A stretch of 36,313 nt of DNA. Source: Sphaerisporangium cinnabarinum. GTDB lineage: Bacteria > Actinomycetota > Actinomycetes > Actinomycetales > Cellulomonadaceae. Under the pieces are notes generated by a model. That model was given only the letters and a program-made list of their open reading frames with translations. It made no database searches and was not told where the DNA came from. A program made the position numbers and the translations under genes. Shown here in pieces: positions 31,632 to 36,313 of the stretch. The stretch covers positions 1-36,313 of the forward strand of contig QAPD01000061.1 of the NCBI GenBank assembly GCA_003052455.1. The letters run 5' to 3'. Each line of letters begins with the position of its first letter. The first letter of the stretch is position 1.

Positions 31632-32102
31632 GGGGTCGGCGAGGCGCGCGAGCGCGTGCCCGAGACGCTCGGTCGACGAGCGCGCGACGTCGTCGGGCAG
31701 GGCGTCGGGGGCGAACCACGCGACCGCGAGCGACTCGTCGTCCGCGACGTGCGCCGCCGCGGCGGCCGCCGGCGACACCGGGCGGCACAGGAACGCGAGG
31801 TCGAGGTACTGCGACCGGTCGCCGTTCGGGTACTCCATCGGCTCGGTGACCGTCACCGCGACGAGCGCGTCCACCACGACCTCGACGCCCGTCTCCTCGA
31901 GCACCTCGCGCGCGAGCCCGACCGCCGGGTCCTCGCCCGGCTCGAGGATCCCGCTGATCACGGCCCACTGCCCGGAGTCGGCGCGCTGCCCGAGCAGCAC
32001 CCGGCCGGCGTCGTCCACGACGACGCCCGACACCCCCGGCATCCACAGCAGGTCGGTCCCCACGTGGGACCGGAGGGCGGCGACGAACTCGGGGATCGGC
32101 AT
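31605..32102 (-). CDS. NUDIX hydrolase
   Basis: The 165-residue protein has a complete Nudix box, G-x5-E-x7-REVLEETGV, starting in SGILEPGEDPAVGLA at about residue 50. It follows beta strands WMPGVSGVVVDDAGRVLLGQRADSGQWAVISG. It hydrolyses a nucleoside diphosphate linked to another moiety, but the substrate class cannot be read. Its last nine codons overlap the end of the rsbP-like gene on the other strand (31605-31631). The start ATG lies six bases after a TACGCT -10, with no ribosome binding site, so it is probably leaderless. Confidence 0.9.
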   Translation of the reverse strand: MPIPEFVAALRSHVGTDLLWMPGVSGVVVDDAGRVLLGQRADSGQWAVISGILEPGEDPAVGLAREVLEETGVEVVVDALVAVTVTEPMEYPNGDRSQYLDLAFLCRPVSPAAAAAAHVADDESLAVAWFAPDALPDDVARSSTERLGHALARLADPSAGPFFVR

Positions 32103-32108
32103 GCCCCG

Positions 32109-32114
32109 AGCGTA
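32109..32114 (-). promoter_or_regulatory. -10 element of the NUDIX gene (leaderless)
   Basis: TACGCT on the minus strand, then six bases (CGGGGC), then ATG 32102. Confidence 0.5.
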
Positions 32115-32169
32115 GGCGCTGCCCGACCGGCCCGTGAGACGGCCCGTCCGCCCCTCGGAGGCGCTGTGC

Positions 32170-32175
32170 TACCGT
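32170..32175 (+). promoter_or_regulatory. -10 element of the aromatic leader/DAHP synthase transcript
   Basis: TACCGT ends six bases before the GTG of the leader peptide (32182), so the leader peptide would begin at the 5' end of the mRNA. Confidence 0.5.
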
Positions 32176-32181
32176 CGGCTC

Positions 32182-32247
32182 GTGACTTCTCAGTGGTATT
32201 GGCGCTTTACGCAGGCTCCCGGTGGGGCCGTGCGGGCGTCAGCCTGA
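32182..32247 (+). CDS. Aromatic-amino-acid leader peptide of the DAHP synthase gene
   Basis: This is a 21-codon reading frame, GTG to TGA. Its product starts MTSQWYWRFTQ, with codons 5-9 being Trp-Tyr-Trp-Arg-Phe, all three aromatic residues in five codons. Such clustering upstream of the first enzyme of aromatic biosynthesis is the classic mark of a ribosome-mediated attenuator. Downstream RNA can form alternative hairpins: 32214-32225 with 32258-32269 (11 of 12 pairs), and a strong stem at 32275-32306. Ribosome stalling at starved Trp, Tyr or Phe codons would alter this folding and raise expression of the synthase 173 bases downstream. The peptide itself probably has no other role. It appears leaderless, starting six bases after TACCGT. 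Confidence 0.75.
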   Translation: MTSQWYWRFTQAPGGAVRASA

Positions 32248-32269
32248 CCACAGATCACCACCCGGAGCC
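32214..32269 (+). promoter_or_regulatory. Attenuator pause/antiterminator stem
   Basis: Bases 32214-32225 (GGCTCCCGGTGG), inside the leader-peptide reading frame, pair with 32258-32269 (CCACCCGGAGCC) with one C-C mismatch. A translating ribosome that reaches the stop codon would disrupt this stem, and a stalled one would not. Confidence 0.5.
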
Positions 32270-32274
32270 AGCAC

Positions 32275-32306
32275 AGGGCCTTGGACGCGGACCGCGTCCG
32301 GGCCCT
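32275..32306 (+). terminator. Attenuator terminator hairpin
   Basis: AGGGCC-TT-GGACGC, a 5-base loop, GCGTCC-G-GGCCCT form a 12-bp stem with small bulges, followed by TCGTCGTG. It lies between the leader peptide and the DAHP synthase gene. A weak U-tract is usual for these genomes. Confidence 0.6.
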
Positions 32307-32354
32307 TCGTCGTGAGACGGGCCGCTCCGGGACCACGGGCGGCAGCAGGCCGGT

Positions 32355-32389
32355 GGAGCGCCGCTGGGCATCCCGACTCACGGCGCTCC
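32355..32389 (+). promoter_or_regulatory. Second stem-loop before the DAHP synthase gene
   Basis: GGAGCGCCG (32355-32363) pairs with CGGCGCTCC (32381-32389) across a 17-base loop, about 20 bases before the AGGAG ribosome binding site. It could be part of the attenuator or affect translation. Confidence 0.4.
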
Positions 32390-32420
32390 CAGACCCCGCC
32401 GCACAGACCAGGAGCCCCCC

Positions 32421-33569
32421 GTGACCAGCACCACCACCTCGCCCGAGACCGCGACGACCGACGGCGCGACGAGTACCGTCGACCCCGTGGACAGCCCCGA
32501 GCTCCAGGCCCGCACGAGCGACCTGCGGGTCCGCGCGCTCGACGCCCTCCCCGCGCCGCGCGCCATGCTCGCCGACCTGCCGCTCGGCGCGACGCGCAGC
32601 GACCTCGTGACGACGTCGCGCCGCGAGGTCCGTGACGTCCTCGCGGGCGACGACGACCGCCTCCTCGTCATCGTCGGCCCCTGCTCGGTGCACGACCCCG
32701 AGGCCGCGCTCGAGTACGCGGGGCGCCTGGCCGCCGTCGCGCACGAGCTCGCCGACGACCTCATGGTCGTCATGCGCGTCTACTTCGAGAAGCCGCGCAC
32801 GACCGTGGGCTGGAAGGGCCTCATCAACGACCCGCACCTCGACGGGTCGCACGACGTGCACCACGGCCTGCGCCTCGCGCGCGAGGTGCTGCTCGGCGTC
32901 CTCGACGCCGGTGTCCCGGCCGCGTGCGAGTTCCTCGAGCCCACGAGCCCGCAGTACATCGCCGACGCGGTGTCGTGGGGCGCGATCGGTGCGCGCAACG
33001 CCGAGTCGCAGGTGCACCGCCAGCTCGCCTCGGGCCTGTCGATGCCCGTCGGGTTCAAGAACGCGACCGACGGCGACGTGCAGATCGCGGTCGACGGGTG
33101 CATCACGGCCGCGAGCGAGCACACGTTCTTCGGCATGGACTCGCTCGGCCGCGCCGCCGCGGTGGAGACCGCGGGCAACCCGGACTGCCACGTCATCCTG
33201 CGCGGCGGGCGCTCGGGCCCCAACTACGGGGCCGACGACGTCGCGGCGGCGCTCGCGGTCGCGCGCACCTCGGGCCGCGGCGGGGTCACGGAGCACGGGC
33301 TCGTCGTCGACGCGTCGCACGGCAACTCCGGCAAGAGCCACGTGCGCCAGGCGGAGGTCGTGCGCGAGGTCTCCGCGCGGCTGGCCGAGGGCGAGCAGGG
33401 CATCACGGGCCTCATGATGGAGAGCTTCCTCGTGGCGGGCGCCCAGAAGCCCGCGCCGAGCGGCCTCGTCTACGGGCAGTCCGTCACGGACGCGTGCATC
33501 GACTGGGACACGACGGCCGACCTCCTGCGCGAGCTCGCGGGCGCGGTCCGCGCCCGGCGCGCGCTCTGA
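32421..33569 (+). CDS. aroG: 3-deoxy-7-phosphoheptulonate (DAHP) synthase, type I
   Basis: Condenses phosphoenolpyruvate and erythrose 4-phosphate, the entry step to the shikimate pathway. The 382-residue protein belongs to the AroF/G/H class. After a Thr/Ser-rich start of about 28 residues come RREVRDVLAGDDDRLLVIVGPCSVHDPEAALEYA (about 68-101), MRVYFEKPRTTVGWKGLINDPHLDGS, ACEFLEPTSPQYIADAVSWGAIGARNAESQVHRQLASGLSMPVGFKN, LRGGRSGPNY and the C-terminal VVDASHGNSGKSHVRQ with metal and substrate ligands. The GTG start has AGGAG seven bases upstream. Expression appears controlled by a Trp/Tyr/Phe leader peptide and attenuator in the 318-base region before it. A hairpin begins at its stop codon. 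Confidence 0.96.
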   Translation: MTSTTTSPETATTDGATSTVDPVDSPELQARTSDLRVRALDALPAPRAMLADLPLGATRSDLVTTSRREVRDVLAGDDDRLLVIVGPCSVHDPEAALEYAGRLAAVAHELADDLMVVMRVYFEKPRTTVGWKGLINDPHLDGSHDVHHGLRLAREVLLGVLDAGVPAACEFLEPTSPQYIADAVSWGAIGARNAESQVHRQLASGLSMPVGFKNATDGDVQIAVDGCITAASEHTFFGMDSLGRAAAVETAGNPDCHVILRGGRSGPNYGADDVAAALAVARTSGRGGVTEHGLVVDASHGNSGKSHVRQAEVVREVSARLAEGEQGITGLMMESFLVAGAQKPAPSGLVYGQSVTDACIDWDTTADLLRELAGAVRARRAL

Positions 33570-33589
33570 CCGGTCCCGGCGGGACGGTC
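33568..33589 (+). terminator. Terminator at the end of the DAHP synthase gene
   Basis: GACCG-g-TCCC, loop GGC, GGGA-CGGTC: a 9-bp stem with one bulge that begins in the stop codon and ends two bases before the SigK-type promoter. Confidence 0.5.
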
Positions 33590-33591
33590 AC

Positions 33592-33618
33592 CCATCCGTC
33601 CGCGCGTCGGCGCCGAAC
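33592..33618 (+). promoter_or_regulatory. SigK-type promoter of sigK-rskA (autoregulation)
   Basis: CCATCC (33592-33597), a 15-base spacer and CCGAAC (33613-33618) match the mycobacterial SigK consensus CCATCC/CCGAAT. The element is flanked by the same extra C's as the copies before the fasciclin gene and before dipZ. Confidence 0.75.
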
Positions 33619-33732
33619 CCAGGGTGTCCCGGACGGACCGGGACGGTGCCGGCGACGGGAGGTCGCGTGCCGAGAGCCGTGGTCGACGCGCCGCAGCGCG
33701 TGCGGGAGGCGCCCGTGCTGCACACTGACCGG

Positions 33733-34305
33733 GTGCCACCTCCCGTGACGACGAACCCGGCGGTCGACGCCGCCCTCGCGGCGTGCGCCGACGGCGACCC
33801 GGCCACGTTCGCGCCCGTCTACGACGCGCTCGCGCCGGTCGCGTACGGCACGTGCCTGGGGGTCCTGCGGGACCCGGACCACGCGGCGGAGGTCGTGCAG
33901 GAGGTGATGGTGGAGGTGTGGCAGACGGCGGCGCGCTACGACGCGACGCGCGGCTCGGCGCGGACCTGGGTCGCCACGCTCGCCCGGCGGCGCGCGGTGG
34001 ACCGCGTGCGCGCCGAGCAGGCGCGCCGCGACCGCGACCAGCGCGACGTGGACGCCTCGACGGCCGCGGCACCGCGGGACGTGGTGGTGGAGGACGTCGA
34101 GCGACGTCTCGAGGGTGCGGCCGTGCGGCGGTGCCTGGACTCGCTCACGGCGACGCAGCGGGAGGCGGTCGTGCAGGCGTACTACGGCGGGCTCACCTAC
34201 CGGGAGGTCGCGGAGCGGCTCGACGCCGCGCTGCCGACCGTGAAGTCCCGCATCCGGGACGGTCTCCTGCGGCTCCGCGACTGCCTGGGGGTGCGTCGTG
34301 GCTGA
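33733..34305 (+). CDS. sigK: ECF sigma factor SigK
   Basis: From GTG 33733 the product is 190 residues, the normal SigK length. The same frame is open to 33646, but those extra residues are not conserved-looking. Region 2 is at about 15-75 (FAPVYDALAPVAYGTCLGVLRDPDHAAEVVQEVMVEVWQTAARYDATRGSARTWVATLARRRAVDRVR) and region 4 at about 125-178 (CLDSLTATQREAVVQAYYGGLTYREVAERLDAALPTVKSRIRDGLLRLRDCL). It is followed, with an 8-base overlap, by an RskA-like anti-sigma gene. A SigK-type promoter (33592-33618) upstream indicates autoregulation. A second possible -10 (CACACT, 33721-33726) stands six bases before the GTG. Confidence 0.88.
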   Translation: MPPPVTTNPAVDAALAACADGDPATFAPVYDALAPVAYGTCLGVLRDPDHAAEVVQEVMVEVWQTAARYDATRGSARTWVATLARRRAVDRVRAEQARRDRDQRDVDASTAAAPRDVVVEDVERRLEGAAVRRCLDSLTATQREAVVQAYYGGLTYREVAERLDAALPTVKSRIRDGLLRLRDCLGVRRG

Positions 34306-35068
34306 CCTGACCACGCCCCGCGGCGACGGCGCGGACGACCGTCCGGAGGTCCGCGACCTGCTCCCCGCCTACGCGCTGGACGCGGTGGACGACGTCGAGC
34401 GGCGCGCCGTCGAGCGCCTGCTCGCGGCCGACCCCGACGCGCGGCGCGAGCTCGACGAGTACCGCGACGTCGTGGCGGCGTTCGCCGTCGAGAGCGCCCC
34501 GCCGCCCGCGCTGCGCGACGCCGTGCTGGCGCGGGTGGCCGCGTCCGCGGCCACGGGCACGTCCGCGGAGGAGAGCACGGGGGGTGGCGTCGTCGTCGAC
34601 CTCGCGGCGGCGCGTCGCGCCCGCCGCCGACGCTGGACCGGGCTCGCGGCGGCGGTGGCCGCGGTGGTCGCGGTGGCCGTCCCGACGACGGTCGCGGTCC
34701 GCGCGACGCAGGAGCAGTCGCGCCTGGAGGCGCAGGCGGACGCGATCGAGCGCATGCTCGCCGACCCCGACGCGACGATCCTGCACGGCGACGTGGCGGG
34801 CGGCGGGCAGGCGTCCGTCCTCGCCGCGGGCGACGCCATGTTCTTCCGCGCGTCCGACCTGCCCGACGCGGGCGACGACCGCGACTACCAGCTCTGGGTG
34901 GTCGAGCCCGACGGCGCCGTCGTCTCGGCGGGCGTCCTCGACGTCCAGGACGGCAGCACGTCGCGGCTCGTCCAGGGCGAGCCGGGCGTCGGCATGGCCG
35001 TGACGGTCGAGCCGGCGGGCGGCTCGGAGCAGCCGACGGCGGACCCGGTGGTCGCGCTCGTCGGCTGA
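34298..35068 (+). CDS. rskA: Anti-sigma-K factor RskA
   Basis: This 256-residue membrane anti-sigma factor starts at GTG 34298, eight bases inside the sigK reading frame. The cytoplasmic anti-sigma domain covers about 15-65 (VRDLLPAYALDAVDDVERRAVERLLAADPDARRELDEYRDVVAAFA). One transmembrane helix is at about 113-134 after an Arg cluster. The extracytoplasmic RskA domain runs from about 150 to the end (ATILHGDVAGGGQASVLAAGDAMFFRASDLPDAGDDRDYQLWVVEPDGAVVSAGVLDV). RskA holds SigK inactive until cut by regulated proteolysis, and in mycobacteria it is linked to redox control. There is no zinc motif. Confidence 0.92.
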   Translation: MADLTTPRGDGADDRPEVRDLLPAYALDAVDDVERRAVERLLAADPDARRELDEYRDVVAAFAVESAPPPALRDAVLARVAASAATGTSAEESTGGGVVVDLAAARRARRRRWTGLAAAVAAVVAVAVPTTVAVRATQEQSRLEAQADAIERMLADPDATILHGDVAGGGQASVLAAGDAMFFRASDLPDAGDDRDYQLWVVEPDGAVVSAGVLDVQDGSTSRLVQGEPGVGMAVTVEPAGGSEQPTADPVVALVG

Positions 35069-35124
35069 GCGTCGCGGCCCGGAGGGGTCGGGACGCGCGC
35101 GGGAAAACTCGTGCCGATCCCGAC

Positions 35125-35151
35125 CCATCCACCCGGGGTCGTGCTCCGAAC
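35125..35151 (+). promoter_or_regulatory. SigK-type promoter of the fasciclin lipoprotein gene
   Basis: CCATCC (35125-35130), 15 bases, CCGAAC (35146-35151): same spacing and flanks (CCCATCC and CCGAACCC) as at 33592 and 36052. It lies 50 bases before the ATG. Confidence 0.8.
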
Positions 35152-35201
35152 CCTCGGCATGACGCCCCGCACCGGCGGGGCGACGACCCGAGGAGAGACC
35201 G

Positions 35202-35903
35202 ATGAACGTTCGCACCCGCACGTCGTACGCCGTCGCCGGCATCGCCACGCTCGCCGTGCTCGGCCTGTCCGCGTGCAGCTCGGACTCGGACACGGGGTCC
35301 GACTCGACGACGACCGACTCCCCGTCCGACACCATGACGGACGACTCGACGTCCGACGACATGACCGACGACTCGACCGAGGGCTCGGACGACATGGCGG
35401 CCGACCCCGCCGCGAACCTCGTGGGCCCCGGCTGTGCCGCCTACGCGGAGCAGGTGCCCGACGGCGCCGGGTCGATCACCGGGATGTCGACCGACCCCGT
35501 CGCCGTGGCGGCGTCGAACAACCCGCTGCTCACGACGCTCACCGCGGCCGTCTCGGGTGAGCTCAACCCGGACGTCAACCTCGTCGACACGCTCAACGGC
35601 GGCGAGTTCACCGTGTTCGCCCCCGTCGACGACGCGTTCGCGAAGATCGACGCCGCGACGCTCGACTCGCTGAAGACGGACTCCGACACGCTGACGAAGA
35701 TCCTCACGTACCACGTGGTGCCCGGCCAGCTCACGCCCGACCAGGTCGTCGGGGAGCACGAGACCGTCGAGGGCGGCACGGTCGAGGTGACCGGCTCGGG
35801 CGACGAGCTCATGGTCAACGACGCGGCCGTCGTGTGCGGCGGCGTGATGACGCAGAACGCGACCGTGTACCTCGTGGACACGGTGCTCATGCCGACGATG
35901 TGA
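35202..35903 (+). CDS. Fasciclin-domain lipoprotein (MPT83/MPT70-like)
   Basis: The 233-residue secreted lipoprotein has a signal peptide ending in lipobox LSAC with lipidated Cys25, a highly acidic Ser/Thr/Asp/Met-rich linker to about residue 70 (repeats of DD-S-T-DDM) and one fasciclin domain at about 78-233. Domain motifs are [33 protein letters not shown] (FAS1 H1 box) and [16 protein letters not shown] with YLVDTVLMP at the end. MPT83/MPT70 homologues are the main SigK targets in mycobacteria. Here a SigK-type promoter precedes the gene and sigK-rskA lie just upstream. The Met/Asp-rich linker is unusual and might bind metal or serve as an oxidation sensor (speculative). GGAGAG is the ribosome binding site. 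Confidence 0.93.
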   Translation: MNVRTRTSYAVAGIATLAVLGLSACSSDSDTGSDSTTTDSPSDTMTDDSTSDDMTDDSTEGSDDMAADPAANLVGPGCAAYAEQVPDGAGSITGMSTDPVAVAASNNPLLTTLTAAVSGELNPDVNLVDTLNGGEFTVFAPVDDAFAKIDAATLDSLKTDSDTLTKILTYHVVPGQLTPDQVVGEHETVEGGTVEVTGSGDELMVNDAAVVCGGVMTQNATVYLVDTVLMPTM

Positions 35904-35936
35904 TCCTCCCGGCGCGTCCAGAAGCGGGCGCGCGGT

Positions 35937-35956
35937 GGACCCGCGCGAGCGGGTCC
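35937..35956 (+). terminator. Terminator hairpin 1 after the fasciclin gene
   Basis: GGACCCGC-GCGA-GCGGGTCC: a perfect 8-bp stem closed by a GNRA-type tetraloop, 33 bases past the stop codon. Confidence 0.6.
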
Positions 35957-35958
35957 CG

Positions 35959-35986
35959 ACGGCCCTGACCGGACGGTCGGGGCCGT
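35959..35986 (+). terminator. Terminator hairpin 2 after the fasciclin gene
   Basis: ACGGCCC and GGGCCGT (7 bp) enclose GACCG/CGGTC (5 bp) with a T-G mismatch between them. It lies two bases after hairpin 1, giving a tandem terminator. Confidence 0.5.
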
Positions 35987-36036
35987 CGTCGTGCGCCCGT
36001 CGTCGTGCGCCCGTCGTGCGCCCGTCGTCGTGCGCT
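35984..36036 (+). repeat. Short tandem repeat, CGTCGTCGTGCGCC units
   Basis: Four units of 14, 14, 11 and 14 bases (35984-35997, 35998-36011, 36012-36022, 36023-36036). The third has lost one CGT and the last ends in T. It sits between the terminators and the dipZ promoter. Confidence 0.8.
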
Positions 36037-36051
36037 CGACGCGTGGTGGAC

Positions 36052-36078
36052 CCATCCGCGAGGGCCGCCGGTCCGAAC
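36052..36078 (+). promoter_or_regulatory. SigK-type promoter of dipZ/ccdA
   Basis: CCATCC (36052-36057), 15 bases, CCGAAC (36073-36078), identical in core and spacing to the two other sites. The ATG follows seven bases after the -10, so this mRNA would be leaderless. Confidence 0.78.
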
Positions 36079-36085
36079 CCCGGGC

Positions 36086-36313
36086 ATGGAGACGCTCATC
36101 GTCATCGGCCTGCTCGGCGGACTCATCACGGGGATCTCGCCGTGCATCCTGCCCATGCTGCCCGTCATCTTCTTCGCGGGCGGCGTGCAGGGCGCGCGCA
36201 CGGGGGCGACGCCGTCGGGCACCGCGGAGACCGGGGCGGGCGGCGTCTCCCCGGGGCTGTTCGCGGGCGTCCCCGACGCGGTCCGCGTCGGCGGTCGCCC
36301 GGCCGCGGGGCCG
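36086..36313 (+). CDS. dipZ: DipZ/CcdA-type cytochrome c biogenesis / disulfide-exchange membrane protein (partial)
   Basis: The first 76 codons run off the right edge of the window. The N-terminus [36 protein letters not shown] is the first transmembrane helix of the CcdA/DsbD family, with the redox-active Cys in [10 protein letters not shown]. It is close to mycobacterial DipZ at this point. It would carry electrons across the membrane to extracytoplasmic thiols. After it comes a Gly/Pro/Ala-rich loop, which is also long in DipZ proteins. A SigK-type promoter precedes it, matching the mycobacterial SigK regulon, in which dipZ lies with mpt83 and mpt70. Whether the thioredoxin-like C-terminal domain of DipZ is present cannot be seen. 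Confidence 0.85.
   Translation, partial: METLIVIGLLGGLITGISPCILPMLPVIFFAGGVQGARTGATPSGTAETGAGGVSPGLFAGVPDAVRVGGRPAAGP

Noticed and set aside
35159-35560. An ATG seven bases after the SigK-type -10 at 35146, opening a frame of about 130 codons
   Set aside because: It runs out of frame through the fasciclin gene and has Arg/His-rich shadow composition. The fasciclin ATG at 35202 has GGAGAG and a proper lipoprotein signal peptide.

Overview
The window is about 36 kb of very GC-rich, densely coded chromosome. Codon use, gene content (dnaX-recR-DUF5063, an actinobacterial lysC-asd pair, SigK/RskA) and frequent leaderless genes point to an actinobacterium. A relative of Cellulomonas, Cellulosimicrobium or Isoptericola (order Micrococcales) is my best guess, but that is inference only. 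I saw no rRNA, tRNA, CRISPR array, transposase or phage gene, so the segment looks like ordinary chromosome rather than an island.

Layout, 1-8.2 kb: the 3' end of dnaX; an ECF sigma factor with a membrane partner; recR and a DUF5063 gene; a convergent ArsR/SRPBCC pair controlled by a perfect palindrome; a TSUP exporter; and a cassette of ribbon-helix-helix regulator, beta-strand repeat protein and DrrAB-type ABC exporter that carries repeated TGRCACCA half-sites.

8.2-17.5 kb: a minus-strand carbohydrate locus of a cytoplasmic GH3 beta-glycosidase, a family-5 solute-binding lipoprotein, two Dpp/Opp-type ATPases and two permeases. It is headed by a divergent TetR regulator, and an operator-like site sits inside the GH3 promoter. 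I read it as uptake and intracellular hydrolysis of beta-linked oligosaccharides.

17.5-27.6 kb: an FNT channel; lysC with an internal beta-subunit start, then asd (aspartate pathway); a REP-like palindromic element; a VOC protein; a ceramidase-like membrane protein; a YtrA-type GntR regulator under a 34-bp palindrome, followed by two tandem ABC modules; and a class I glutamine amidotransferase-like protein.

27.6-33.6 kb: an Rrf2 regulator with a TSUP exporter; an RsbQ/RsbP-like stress-signalling pair; a NUDIX hydrolase; and a DAHP synthase preceded by an aromatic-rich leader peptide (W-Y-W-R-F) and attenuator-like hairpins.

33.6-36.3 kb: a SigK-RskA-fasciclin lipoprotein-DipZ/CcdA cluster. 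It has three identical promoters (CCCATCC, 15 nt, CCGAACCC), which directly suggests a self-contained SigK regulon like the mpt83-dipZ-mpt70 system of mycobacteria.
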